A DNA stretch of 64,000 bases from Tepidimonas fonticaldi. Lineage in GTDB: Bacteria > Pseudomonadota > Gammaproteobacteria > Burkholderiales > Burkholderiaceae_C. The DNA is taken from assembly GCF_007556755.1 (NCBI RefSeq), contig NZ_VJOO01000004.1:107096-171095 (forward strand), in the 5' to 3' direction. The notes under the pieces were generated by a model that made no database searches, had not been told where the DNA came from, and saw only the letters and a program-made list of their open reading frames with translations. The translations under genes were made by a program, and so were the position numbers. Each line of letters opens with the position of its first letter. Position 1 is the stretch's first letter. Shown here in pieces: positions 7,924-17,237 of this stretch.

Positions 7924-9984
7924 TCAACCCGCCCGCACCGGCGGGCGGCGGCGCCGGCGCAGGCCGTGCCACAGTAGCAACGCCACGGTGCCCGCCAGAC
8001 CGGCTTCGTCCGTGACCGGCAGTGCCATCACCAGCAGGCTGGCCGCGACGATAGCCCAGACCCGCTCCCACCACGCCAGCGGGCCCCACAAAAAGCCGAT
8101 CGCCCCCGCGCCCCACAGGCCGATGGCCACCAGCGCCTTGAACACCACCCACACGACGGCCAGCCAGGTCGGGTCGCCCTGCAGCATCAGCGCCGGGCTG
8201 TACACCGCGATATACGGCACCACGAACCCGGCCACGGCGATCCGCACGGCATTGAGGCTGATCTTCAAGCCCGACTCGCGGGCGATCGGGGCTGCGGCAA
8301 ACGCAGCCAGCGCCACCGGGGGTGTCAGATCGGCCATGATGCCGAAATAGAACACGAACATGTGCGACACGATCAGCGGCACGCCCAGCTCCAGCAGCAC
8401 CGGCGCCGCCAGCGAGCTGGTGATGATGTAGTTGGGGATCGTGGGGATGCCCATGCCCAGCACCAGGCAAGTCAGCATGGTCAAAAACAGGGCCAGCAGC
8501 AGGTTGTCCCGGCCGATAGCGATGACGTGCCCGCCGATTTCGGCCGCCACGCCCGTCAGGTTGATGACGCCGATGATGACCCCCACCAGCGCGCAGGCCG
8601 ATGCCACCGGCAGCGCATGGCGCGCGCCGTCCACCAGCGCTTGCAGCGCCGTCCAGCGGGCATCCGCCCCGACGCGCAGCACATAGGTCAGCCCCACCAG
8701 CGCCGCCGTCACCACGAAAAAGGTCCCCACCCCAAACCGGAAGAACCCGCTGCACGCCAGCGCCAGCAGCACCCAGAACAGCACCCGCAGCGGCAGTCCG
8801 CGCACGCCCTGCATCACCGCGGCCCCAAAGATCAGCACCACCGTCAGGGCCAGCCCCACCGTCCCGGAAAACATCGGCGTGTAGCCGGAGAACAGCAGCG
8901 CGACCAGACAGGCCAGCGGCAGCAGCAGGTGCCAGCGTTCGCGCACCGCGGCCCACGGATCGGGGCACTGCTCCCGGGGCAGGCCCATCAGGCCCTTGCG
9001 CCCGGCCTCCAGGTGCACCATCCAAAACGCCGTCACGAAGTACAGGATCGCCGGGATCAGCGCCGCCTTGACGATGGCCAGATAGGGCACGTTGATCGTC
9101 TCGGCCATGATGAAGGCCACCGCCCCCATCACCGGCGGCATGATCTGTCCGCCCATGCTGGAGGTGGCCTCGACGCCGCCGGCAAACGCCGGGCTGTAGC
9201 CAAAGCGCTTCATCAGCGGGATGGTGAACTGCCCCGTCGTCACCACGTTGGCGACGCCGGAGCCGTTGATCGTGCCCATCAGGCCCGACGAGATCACCGC
9301 CACCTTGGCCGGCCCGCCGCGCGAGTGGCCCACCGTCCCCATGGCAAAGTCGGTGAACAGCCGCACCATGCCCGCCTGCTCCAGAAACGCGCCGAACAGA
9401 ATGAACAGAAAGATGTAGGTCGACGACACATAGGTCGGTGTGCCGTAGATCCCCTCGGTGCCAAAGCCCAGCGTGGCGATGAGGATCTCCCAGTCGTAGC
9501 CGCGGTGGGCCAGCGCGCCCGGCAGGTGTTGCCCGAACGCGCCATAGGCCAGAAAGACCGCGCAGATGATGGGCAAACCCCAGCCCATCACGCGCCGGGC
9601 CGCTTCGAAGACCAGGGCGATCGCGACGATGCCGACCCACCAGTCCCAACCCGCCAGTTCGCCGGCGCGCTGGGTGAGGTCGGCCTCGAACACCCATTGG
9701 TAGAGCCCCGTGCCTAGGCCGGCAAGGCCCAGGCCCCAGCCCAGGGCCCGTCCGGCCCGACCGAGCCAGCCCGGGTGCTGCCGGAACGGCGGATACAGCA
9801 GGAACACCAGCCACAGCACGAAGCCGACGTGCATGGCCCGGATGACCTGGCTGGACAGGGAATGGAAGGCCGCCATCCAGAGCTGGAAAGCGGCGAAGGC
9901 GAGGGCCACCCAAAAAATCGGGCCGCGCAGGTCGGCCCGATGGGAGGGGGTGGCCGCCGGCGGGGTGTCCGTGGCGGCGTTCAT
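7924..9984 (-). CDS. TRAP transporter permease, 4TM/12TM fusion (TAXI type)
   Basis: A 686-residue inner-membrane protein combining the small (about 4 TM) and large (about 12 TM) TRAP subunits in one chain. Characteristic segments are ATLGFGTEGIYGTPTYVSST, SSGLMGTINGSGVANVVTTG, GGVEATSSMGGQIMPPVMGA and CLVLGMGIPTIPNYIITSSL. It would use an ion gradient to import a substrate delivered by the TAXI binding protein encoded 7 bases upstream. Substrate is not predictable; TAXI systems are generally linked to small carboxylates. It is placed between the binding protein and DUF1850, the usual order. Confidence 0.95.
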   Translation of the reverse strand: MNAATDTPPAATPSHRADLRGPIFWVALAFAAFQLWMAAFHSLSSQVIRAMHVGFVLWLVFLLYPPFRQHPGWLGRAGRALGWGLGLAGLGTGLYQWVFEADLTQRAGELAGWDWWVGIVAIALVFEAARRVMGWGLPIICAVFLAYGAFGQHLPGALAHRGYDWEILIATLGFGTEGIYGTPTYVSSTYIFLFILFGAFLEQAGMVRLFTDFAMGTVGHSRGGPAKVAVISSGLMGTINGSGVANVVTTGQFTIPLMKRFGYSPAFAGGVEATSSMGGQIMPPVMGAVAFIMAETINVPYLAIVKAALIPAILYFVTAFWMVHLEAGRKGLMGLPREQCPDPWAAVRERWHLLLPLACLVALLFSGYTPMFSGTVGLALTVVLIFGAAVMQGVRGLPLRVLFWVLLALACSGFFRFGVGTFFVVTAALVGLTYVLRVGADARWTALQALVDGARHALPVASACALVGVIIGVINLTGVAAEIGGHVIAIGRDNLLLALFLTMLTCLVLGMGIPTIPNYIITSSLAAPVLLELGVPLIVSHMFVFYFGIMADLTPPVALAAFAAAPIARESGLKISLNAVRIAVAGFVVPYIAVYSPALMLQGDPTWLAVVWVVFKALVAIGLWGAGAIGFLWGPLAWWERVWAIVAASLLVMALPVTDEAGLAGTVALLLWHGLRRRRRPPVRAG

Positions 9985-9991
9985 GCGGCGA

Positions 9992-10951
9992 TCACTTCAG
10001 CAGACCGACCTCGCGGTAGTAACGCTCGGCGCCCGGGTGCAGCGGCACCGGCATGCCCTTGAGCGCGTTCTCGCGCTTGATGGCGCGCGCGGCGTTGTGG
10101 GCGGCGTACAGGGTGTCCAGGTTGTCGTACATCGCCTTGGTCATGCGGTAGACCACATCCTCGGGCACGCCGGCGTGGGTGACCAGAAAGTTGGGGATGG
10201 CCGCCGTCGGCACATCCGCGGTCTGGCCGATGTAGGTGTTGGCCGGAATGACCGCGGGCTGGTAGGCCGGGTCGCCCACCTTGGCCACCACATCGGCCGG
10301 CACGGGGACGACCACGATCTTGATCGCCGTGGCCAGGTCGCGGATGGAGGCCACCCCCATGCCCGCGGACTGCAGCGTGGCGTCGAGCTGGCGGTTTTTC
10401 ATCAGCTCCACCGATTCGCCGAAAGGCAGGTACTCCACCTTGGCCAGGTCGCTGTAGGACAGGCCCGCGGCCTTGAGGATCTCGCGCGCGTTGAGCTCGG
10501 TGCCGGAGCGCGCCGCCCCGACCGAGACGCGCTTGCCCTTCAAATCGGCCAGGGTGCGGATACCCGAGTCGGCGTTGGCCACGATCTGGATGTAGTTGTT
10601 GTACAGGCCCGAGACGCCGCGCAGCTTGTCGAGTTTTTGCTTGAAGCCGGCTTCCTCATTGCCCTTCCAGGCGTCGGACAGTGCATCGGCCAGCGTGAAG
10701 GCGACTTCGCCGCGCCCCGATTGCAGCAGGTTGAGGTTTTCGGCCGAGGCGCGCGTCACCTGGGCCGTGCTGCGGGCGTTGGGGATCTCCTTGGCGTAGA
10801 TCTGCGACAGCGCGACGCCGACGGGGTAATAAACGCCGCTTTGCCCGCCCGTGAGGACGTTGACGAACTGCGTGGACTGGGCGGCGGCGGTGCCGGCGAC
10901 CAAGGCCGCACCGATGCCCAGGGCGGCGGCCAGTTGGCGGATCATGCGCAT
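9992..10951 (-). CDS. TAXI family TRAP solute-binding protein
   Basis: A 319-residue periplasmic protein with a Sec signal peptide (MRMIRQLAAALGIGAALVAG, cleavage probably after AAA near residue 24). Mature features match TAXI proteins: FVNVLTGGQSGVYYPVGVAL, LKGKRVSVGAARSGTELNAR and a C-terminal PLHPGAERYYREVG. It binds the solute and docks on the fused permease. First gene of the TAXI-permease-DUF1850 unit, with AGGAG placed 5 bases before the ATG. The 98-base gap upstream (10952-11049) must carry the promoter; no clear -35/-10 pair could be recognised there. Confidence 0.94.
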   Translation of the reverse strand: MRMIRQLAAALGIGAALVAGTAAAQSTQFVNVLTGGQSGVYYPVGVALSQIYAKEIPNARSTAQVTRASAENLNLLQSGRGEVAFTLADALSDAWKGNEEAGFKQKLDKLRGVSGLYNNYIQIVANADSGIRTLADLKGKRVSVGAARSGTELNAREILKAAGLSYSDLAKVEYLPFGESVELMKNRQLDATLQSAGMGVASIRDLATAIKIVVVPVPADVVAKVGDPAYQPAVIPANTYIGQTADVPTAAIPNFLVTHAGVPEDVVYRMTKAMYDNLDTLYAAHNAARAIKRENALKGMPVPLHPGAERYYREVGLLK

Positions 10952-11049
10952 GGGGTCTCCTCTGCTGGTAGCGCGCGACCGCCCGCGCGCCCGTCAGGGG
11001 AAACCCCGGAAGCCGTGCAGACCAGACCCATGCGTGACACCCGTGCGCA

Positions 11050-14000
11050 TCAGCGCGCCTGCCGCGCGCGCTCGACGGCCAGGCCCAGGTCCAGCACCGC
11101 CATCGCGTAGTAGCTGCTCTGGTTGTAGCGGGTGAGGGCGAAGAAGTTTTCGGTGCCCAGCACATAGGTGGGCGGCGCGCCGCCATTGGCCGGATCGCCA
11201 TTTTGCAGCTCCACCAGGGCCAGCAGGCCCGGGTGTCCCTCCGCTTCCGCGGCCGGCTGGGCGCCGAGCGTGCGCACCTCGTCCAGCGTGAAGGTGGGCC
11301 GGATGTCCGGCGCCAGCAAGGCTGTCAGCGCCTCGCCGGGGGGCGGCGGGGTCACACCATAGCGCGCGGGCAGATCGCGCTGCCAGCCGTGTGCCCGCAG
11401 AAATTGGGCGACCGAGCCGATGGCATCCGCCGCGCTCGCGGTCAGGTCGATGCGGCCGTCGCCATCGAAGTCCACCGCATGGGCCAGCCAGCTGCTGGGC
11501 ATGAACTGCGGCAAGCCCAGTGCCCCGGCGTAACTGCTGCGCCACGCGTCGGGCGCAGAGCCGGACAGCCGGGCCAGCCGCAAAAAGGCGCGCAGCTCCC
11601 CCTGAAAGTACGCCTGCCGGGCGGCGGCGCGCGGGTGCTGGGCGGGGAAGTCCAGCGCCAGCGTGGTCAGCACGTCCAGCGTCCGGTAGCGGCCCAGGTG
11701 TTGGCCGTACAGGGTTTCCACCCCGATGATCCCGACGATCAGCCAGGCCGGCACGCCGTATTCGGCCTGTGCGCGCGCCAGCGCCGCGCGGTGCTCGTCC
11801 CAAAAGCGAGCGCCGGCCGCGATGCGCCGCGGCTCGACGAACCGGGCGCGGTAGGCCGCCCAGTCCTTGAACGCCGCGGGCGGCGGCGGCAGGACCTGCT
11901 GCGCGGCGCGCGCGTCGTGCCGGGCCTGGGCAATCCAGCGGCGCGCCCAGCCGTCGTCCCAGGCCTCGGCGGCATCGATGGCGTCGGCCAGGGCGCGGGC
12001 ATCCGCGCGCTCGGCATACGCGGCGGCCGCGGCGGCATGCGCAGGCCCCGCCTTGCTGCGCGCGAGGGCCGGTGCCGGCGGCAAGCCCAGGCCGGCGCCC
12101 ACGGCCAGCCCCCACGCGGCACCCAGCAGAAGGCGCCGCCGTCCGCCGTCTGGCACAGGGGGTGGGGGCAGATCGCGCAGGCGGCGGGCAAGGGGGGTGA
12201 GCGTCGGCATCGTCGAATCGGTGGAGCGGGACCAGGCAGGATCGTAGCGCGACGCTTCGAGCGCCGCGAGCCACTCGGCCCAGGCCGGGTACACGCCGTC
12301 GGGGTCGTCCCCCACCCGCTGCGCGATGGCCATGCGCAGCCGCGCGGGGGTGAGGGGGTTCGGACAGGGCACGCCGGCGCGTTCCCAACGCCGGGCCGCC
12401 TGGGCCAGCAGCCGGTGCCAACGGTCCACCCGCGGCCGGCTCCAGAGCAGGGCGGCCACGCCGACCGCCGCCACGGCGGCGAGCACGATGCCCAGCAGCC
12501 GCGCCGCATCCTGCCAGCCCGTCGCCGACAGCCCCAGCCGCCGCAGCAGATCGAGCTGACGGGTGGGGCCGTAGTCCAGTATCCAGTCGTTCCAGCGCTG
12601 GTTGGCCGCGTCCCAGACCGCGCGCACGCGCTCCAGCAGGGCCGGATCGACCCGCACCATGGCGGTGGCGATGAGCCCCGGGGGCGGGCGCAGCCGCTCG
12701 CCGGCCGCGGTGCGGTCGGGGCTGACATAGGCGGTGGGGTCGATGCGCACCCAGCCGGCGTCCGGCAGCCAGACTTCGGCCCAGGCGTGGGCGTCGCTCT
12801 GCCGCACCGTCCACCGCCCGTCGATGGAGTTGTACTCCCCACCCTGGTAGCCGGTTACCACCCGCGCCGGGATGTCCAGCGCGCGCAGGGCGATGACGAA
12901 GGCCGAGGCAATGTGTTCACAAAAACCCGCCCGCCGGTCGAACCAGAATTCGTCCGCGGTGTCGCGGCCATAGACGCCCGGCTCCAGCGTGTAGCGGTAG
13001 CCGCCCTCGCGCAGGTGGCGCAAGACGGCTTCGACCAGGACTGGGGCGGGGGGCTCGCCCAGCTCGCGCCGCAGCGACTGGGCCCATGCCAGCGTCCGGG
13101 GGTTGTAGCCCGGCGGCAGTTCCCGATCCACATGCAGCGCCTGGCGCGGGGCGTCGGCGCCGCTGCGGTGCGCGGGGTGGGCCACGGCCTCGTAGCGCAG
13201 CACGTCGGTGATCGGGCGCGGCAGCCACCACTGCCGGTCCGCCGTCGCCTGGGGCGACAGCCCCCCCACACCGGCGCCGGCCGCGGTGATCACCGGGGCC
13301 GTGGGGGTGGCTTCCAGTGTCAGCAGCCAGGGGCGCAGGCTGGGCTCCATCGTCACCTGGTAGCGCAGGCCGGGGCCGGTGGGCTGAAAGCGGCCCGCCG
13401 TGTCCTGCTGCAACAGCATGGGGGGCATGCCGCCGGCTGCATCCGGGCCGTGCAGCGGTCGCCAGCGCCGGCCATCGAACACGCGCAGCACCGGCCCGCG
13501 AAAATACAGCGCCTCGCGCGGGGGCGCCCCGTCGGGAAAGGCCACCCGCAGCGCAACCCGCTCATCCAGCGCCAACTGGGCCACATCGCCCACCTGCATC
13601 TGCCCCGACAGCCCGCTGCGGCCGATGGTGCTGTCGGTGGGGATGCCCCACAACGGGGGCAGGCGGGGAAACAGCGCGAACAGCAGCGCCATGATCGGCG
13701 CGCCCGCCAGCGCCATGCCGCCCGCTGCGCGGGCCGCCTGCCACAGTGGCGGGCGGCCGTTGGGCAGGTGGGCCAGCACCAGCGCGGTCAGCAGGCCCCA
13801 CACCGCCAGACCGATGCCCAGCGCCGTCAGCAGCGATTGCGAGCGCAACAGCGGCGTCCACAGCGTGAAGAACCCCAGAAAAAAGATCACGTAGGCGTCG
13901 CGCCGGGCGCGCATCTCCAGCGTCTTGAGCGTCAGCAGCACGACGATGAGCGTGACGCCGGCCTCGGGCCCCAGCAGGGTGCGGTGGCTGCCCATCGTCA

Positions 14001-14274
14001 GGCCTGCGGCCGCCACGGTTAGCGCCAGCCGCCACGGCCAGCCCGGCAGCGGCCGGCCGCGCCACGCGATCCAGCCGCGCCACACCAGCACGGCGGCGGC
14101 CAAGGCGCTCGTCCAGACCGGGATATGGCCGGTCTGCATGCCGACGATCGCGCCAATCACCCCGAGCAAAAACAAGGTGTCGCGCGTCTCGCGCGGCAGG
14201 GTCGGCAGGCGCAGCCGCGCGCCGAACGGCGGTCGGACGTTCGGTCGCTGTGGGGATTGGGGGGTCAATGGCAC
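11050..14274 (-). CDS. TgpA-type transglutaminase fused in frame to MltB-type lytic transglycosylase
   Basis: A continuous 1074-codon frame holds two proteins that are normally separate. Residues 1-680 are a DUF3488/TgpA-type protein: hydrophobic segments between about 32 and 205 (starting near DTLFLLGVIGAIVGM), a periplasmic transglutaminase core with Cys452 (GFCEHIA), His496 (DAHAWAE) and Asp512 (RIDPT), and a last TM at about 592-611. Residues 689-1074 are an MltB-like transglycosylase with its own export-type sequence (GRRRLLLGAAWGLAVGAG, 711-728), catalytic Glu853 (GVETLYGQHLGRY), GLPQFMPSSW and VDFDGDGRIDL. No stop lies between them. GTG 14274 is chosen because GGAGG sits 7 bases before it and it overlaps the DUF58 stop; ATG 12210 (residue 689) has no Shine-Dalgarno. 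A separate MltB start cannot be excluded. Confidence 0.88.
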   Translation of the reverse strand: MPLTPQSPQRPNVRPPFGARLRLPTLPRETRDTLFLLGVIGAIVGMQTGHIPVWTSALAAAVLVWRGWIAWRGRPLPGWPWRLALTVAAAGLTMGSHRTLLGPEAGVTLIVVLLTLKTLEMRARRDAYVIFFLGFFTLWTPLLRSQSLLTALGIGLAVWGLLTALVLAHLPNGRPPLWQAARAAGGMALAGAPIMALLFALFPRLPPLWGIPTDSTIGRSGLSGQMQVGDVAQLALDERVALRVAFPDGAPPREALYFRGPVLRVFDGRRWRPLHGPDAAGGMPPMLLQQDTAGRFQPTGPGLRYQVTMEPSLRPWLLTLEATPTAPVITAAGAGVGGLSPQATADRQWWLPRPITDVLRYEAVAHPAHRSGADAPRQALHVDRELPPGYNPRTLAWAQSLRRELGEPPAPVLVEAVLRHLREGGYRYTLEPGVYGRDTADEFWFDRRAGFCEHIASAFVIALRALDIPARVVTGYQGGEYNSIDGRWTVRQSDAHAWAEVWLPDAGWVRIDPTAYVSPDRTAAGERLRPPPGLIATAMVRVDPALLERVRAVWDAANQRWNDWILDYGPTRQLDLLRRLGLSATGWQDAARLLGIVLAAVAAVGVAALLWSRPRVDRWHRLLAQAARRWERAGVPCPNPLTPARLRMAIAQRVGDDPDGVYPAWAEWLAALEASRYDPAWSRSTDSTMPTLTPLARRLRDLPPPPVPDGGRRRLLLGAAWGLAVGAGLGLPPAPALARSKAGPAHAAAAAAYAERADARALADAIDAAEAWDDGWARRWIAQARHDARAAQQVLPPPPAAFKDWAAYRARFVEPRRIAAGARFWDEHRAALARAQAEYGVPAWLIVGIIGVETLYGQHLGRYRTLDVLTTLALDFPAQHPRAAARQAYFQGELRAFLRLARLSGSAPDAWRSSYAGALGLPQFMPSSWLAHAVDFDGDGRIDLTASAADAIGSVAQFLRAHGWQRDLPARYGVTPPPPGEALTALLAPDIRPTFTLDEVRTLGAQPAAEAEGHPGLLALVELQNGDPANGGAPPTYVLGTENFFALTRYNQSSYYAMAVLDLGLAVERARQAR

Positions 14275-15272
14275 GCCAGCGCCTCCAGGCAATGCCGGCG
14301 GTGGGCGGGGCCGCTGTCCGGCTCCACGACCAGGTGGGGCAGCCGCAGCCCGTAGCGCAGGCCCCGGGCGTCGGCCTGCAGCACCCAGGCGCACAGGCGC
14401 CCGCGCTGGGCCTCGGCATCGCGCAGTCCGCAGGTGCTGCTGTCCAGCCAAAGCGCAGCCGTGGCCTGCCGCTGGGCGGCCTCGCGCACCAGCCAGCCGC
14501 TGGGGTCGCCGTCGCTGCGGGCGGCTTTTTTCCACAGCACCCGTGCGGGGGCATCGCCGGTGCGGTAGGGGCGCACGGCGTCCGGCACGTCGTCGCTCAC
14601 CGCGGCGGGTGCCGCGCTGGAAGCCACCAGAGGGGGAGGGGTGGGGCCGTCCGTTGCCGCTGCACCGGGCAAGGGCGGGGCGTCGATTTCTGGCGCCGGG
14701 TAGACGGTCACCGTGCCTGCCGGGCGCCACCAGCTCCAGACGCGAAAAGCGCCCAGCGGGTAGCGGGTCTCGATGGACAGTGGGGGCAGGGGCTGCCGCC
14801 CCCGTGTGGCAAACACCAGGGGCAGGGCCACGCTCACCGCCTCACCGGGGGGGAGGTCGACCGACGCCGTGTCCGCATCCGCCCGCGCCCAGCGCACGGT
14901 CAGCGCCCAGCGCGCGCGGCGCCCTGGGTTGTGCACATCGATCCGCACCCGGACCGGTTGGCCGGCGAATGCCTCGCCTTCGACGTCCACCCCCAGGCGC
15001 AGGCCGCGCAGGTTCTGATGCGCGACCCACACCCCGACCGCCGCCTGGCCCGCCAGCAGAAAGGTCAACAAATACCCCAGGTTGAGCTGGTAGTTGATGC
15101 TGCCCACCAGCAGCAGGAGCAGCGTCAGCCCCAGCATCCAGCCCGGCCGGGTCGGCAGCACGTACAGATTGCGGTGGGTCAGCGCGTGCTCGGCGGCCGC
15201 GGGCAGCCGCGCCAGCCACCAGGCACGCAGCCGCGCCAGCGGGCTTCGCACCAGGGCGCGGGGCTGGGCCAT
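14265..15272 (-). CDS. DUF58 domain protein
   Basis: A 335-residue protein with two N-terminal membrane segments (about 45-90; GWMLGLTLLLLLVGSINYQ) and a DUF58 region of vWA-related fold with VRPYRTGDAPARVLWKKAAR near residue 240. It sits between a MoxR ATPase and a TgpA-type transglutaminase, the standard MoxR-DUF58-transglutaminase arrangement thought to act on envelope assembly or maturation. Start at ATG 15272, 8 bases after the moxR stop. The 3' end overlaps the following fusion gene by 10 bases, suggesting translational coupling. Confidence 0.9.
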   Translation of the reverse strand: MAQPRALVRSPLARLRAWWLARLPAAAEHALTHRNLYVLPTRPGWMLGLTLLLLLVGSINYQLNLGYLLTFLLAGQAAVGVWVAHQNLRGLRLGVDVEGEAFAGQPVRVRIDVHNPGRRARWALTVRWARADADTASVDLPPGEAVSVALPLVFATRGRQPLPPLSIETRYPLGAFRVWSWWRPAGTVTVYPAPEIDAPPLPGAAATDGPTPPPLVASSAAPAAVSDDVPDAVRPYRTGDAPARVLWKKAARSDGDPSGWLVREAAQRQATAALWLDSSTCGLRDAEAQRGRLCAWVLQADARGLRYGLRLPHLVVEPDSGPAHRRHCLEALACH

Positions 15273-15280
15273 GGGCGCTT

Positions 15281-16204
15281 TCAAGGCAGGGGAAGGGCTT
15301 GCACCAGTGCGCGCAATTGGCCCGCCGCATCGCGTCCGGCCCCTGCCGCGGGTGTGAGCCGGTGCGCGGCCACGGGGACCAGCACGTCGATCAGATCGTC
15401 CGGGGCCACGTAATCGCGGCCCTGCACCAGCGCCCGGGCCCGGGCCGCGCGCAGCAGCGCCAGACCGGCACGGGGGCTCAGGCCGTGGGCAAACCAGCGC
15501 GGCTCGCGTGTGGCGGCCAGCAGCGCCTGCAGATAGTCCAGCAACGGGTCGCTTACCGCCACCGCCTCCGCCGCCTGCTGCAAGCCGAGCAAACCCTCGG
15601 CATCGAGCGCCGCCGGCAGCCGTTGCAGCATCTGCCGGCGGTCCTCGCCCCGCAGCAGGGCGCGCTCGGCCGCGCGGCCGGGGTAGCCGAGCGACAGCCG
15701 CATCAAAAACCGGTCCAGCTGCGACTCGGGCAGGCCGTGGGTGCCCAATTGTTCGAAGGGGTTTTGCGTCGCGATGACGAAGAACGGCCGCGGCAGCGCG
15801 TGCGTGGCGCCATCGACGCTGACTTGGCGCTCCTCCATCGCCTCTAGCAGCGCGCTCTGGGTCTTGGGGCTGGCCCGATTGATCTCGTCGGCCAGCAGCA
15901 CCTGGGTGAACAGCGGCCCGGGGTGGAACACGAAGTCCTGCCGCGCCCGGTCGTACACCGACGCGCCGATCAAATCGCTGGGCATCAGGTCGGCCGTGAA
16001 CTGCACCCGAGCAAACTGCAGCCCCAGCGTGCGCGCCAACGCCTGCGCCAGCGTCGTTTTGCCGACGCCGGGCAGATCCTCGATCAGCAAATGGCCGCCC
16101 GCCAACACGCAGGTCACGGCATCGCGCAGGACGTCGTCTTTGCCCACGATGACCGTGGTAAGCTGATGCATCAAGGAGGCAATGAGGGGCCGGTACGCGG
16201 TCAT
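15281..16204 (-). CDS. MoxR family AAA+ ATPase
   Basis: A 307-residue AAA+ ATPase. Walker A is [11 protein letters not shown] near residue 46, Walker [23 protein letters not shown] near 105-125 (read in two parts), sensor 1 [14 protein letters not shown], and a C-terminal lid with [17 protein letters not shown]. MoxR ATPases act as chaperones that insert metal or activate partner vWA proteins; the partner here is presumably the DUF58 product encoded next. First gene of the operon moxR-DUF58-tgpA/mltB. Divergent from the deacetylase gene with a 53-base spacer. Confidence 0.95.
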   Translation of the reverse strand: MTAYRPLIASLMHQLTTVIVGKDDVLRDAVTCVLAGGHLLIEDLPGVGKTTLAQALARTLGLQFARVQFTADLMPSDLIGASVYDRARQDFVFHPGPLFTQVLLADEINRASPKTQSALLEAMEERQVSVDGATHALPRPFFVIATQNPFEQLGTHGLPESQLDRFLMRLSLGYPGRAAERALLRGEDRRQMLQRLPAALDAEGLLGLQQAAEAVAVSDPLLDYLQALLAATREPRWFAHGLSPRAGLALLRAARARALVQGRDYVAPDDLIDVLVPVAAHRLTPAAGAGRDAAGQLRALVQALPLP

Positions 16205-16257
16205 GCCCCGACCATACCGGAAAGCGCTGCGGCGCGTCGCCCCCCAATCCGTCTGCC

Positions 16258-17208
16258 ATGAAACCGACCGGTTACTACACCCACCCCGCCTGCGTCCGGC
16301 ACGACATGGGCCCCGGCCACCCGGAGTGCCCCCAGCGGCTCGGGGCCATCGACGACCGCCTGCTGATCACCGGCCTGCTCGATGCCCTGGAGCAGCGCAC
16401 CGCCACCCTGGCCTCGGCCGCTGAGCTGGAGCTGGCCCATGATCGGCTGTATGTCGCGGCCATCCGCGGGTTGAGCGACGAGTTGCGCGATGCCATCGCG
16501 GCGGGCGGGCCGCAAACGTTGTCCGTCGACCCGGACACGGCGCTCAATCCCCACACCTGGGAGGCCGCGCTGGCCGCGGCCGGCGCCGCGATCGACGCCA
16601 CCGAGGCTGTGGTCAACGGCGAGCTGGCCAATGCCTTCTGCGCCGTGCGCCCGCCGGGGCACCACGCCTGCCGCAACCGGGCGATGGGATTCTGCTTCTT
16701 CAACAACGTGGCGGTGGCGGCCAAGTACGCGCTGGCGCGCCTGGGGCTGCAGCGCGTGGCGATCGTCGACTTCGACGTGCACCACGGCAACGGGACGGAG
16801 GACATCGTCGCCGGCGACGAGCGCATCCTGATGTGCAGCTTCTACCAGCACCCGTACTACCCGGAGTGGGACCACCGCGACGACCCCAACCTGGTCAATG
16901 TGCCCGTGCCGGCCTACACCAAAGGCATGGACGTGCGCGAGCTGATCGAGATGATGTGGCTGCCGCGGCTGGAGGCGCACCGCCCGCAGCTGATCCTGAT
17001 CAGCGCCGGCTTCGACGCCCACCGCGAGGACGACCTCGGCCAGCTTGCGCTGGTGGAGCAGGACTACGTCTGGATCACGCAGCGGCTGATGGACGTGGCG
17101 CGCCGCCATGCCAAGGGCCGCATCGTCAGCGTGCTGGAGGGCGGCTACAACCTCAGCGCGCTGGCGCGCAGCGTCGAGGCGCACGTGCGCGTGCTGGCCG
17201 ACGTCTGA
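16258..17208 (+). CDS. Histone deacetylase family protein (acetylpolyamine amidohydrolase/AcuC-like)
   Basis: A 316-residue Zn-dependent deacetylase-fold enzyme. The start [20 protein letters not shown] is complete. Active-site features include [16 protein letters not shown] (tandem His), [11 protein letters not shown] (Asp and His Zn ligands), [14 protein letters not shown] (Asp ligand) and EGGYNLSAL (catalytic-loop Gly-Gly-Tyr). Bacterial members remove acetyl groups from polyamines, acetylated lysine or related amides; the substrate here is not known. Followed after 29 bases by the crotonase gene and then MscS, so a three-gene unit is likely. Confidence 0.94.
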   Translation: MKPTGYYTHPACVRHDMGPGHPECPQRLGAIDDRLLITGLLDALEQRTATLASAAELELAHDRLYVAAIRGLSDELRDAIAAGGPQTLSVDPDTALNPHTWEAALAAAGAAIDATEAVVNGELANAFCAVRPPGHHACRNRAMGFCFFNNVAVAAKYALARLGLQRVAIVDFDVHHGNGTEDIVAGDERILMCSFYQHPYYPEWDHRDDPNLVNVPVPAYTKGMDVRELIEMMWLPRLEAHRPQLILISAGFDAHREDDLGQLALVEQDYVWITQRLMDVARRHAKGRIVSVLEGGYNLSALARSVEAHVRVLADV

Positions 17209-17237
17209 CCGTCACACGAACGAGGAGACTGCCCACG

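Noticed and set aside
14275..14730. N-terminal extension of the TgpA-MltB frame by 152 codons.
   Set aside because: It overlaps the DUF58 gene in another frame on the same strand and is Arg/Gly/Pro nonsense. GTG 14274 with GGAGG marks the real start.
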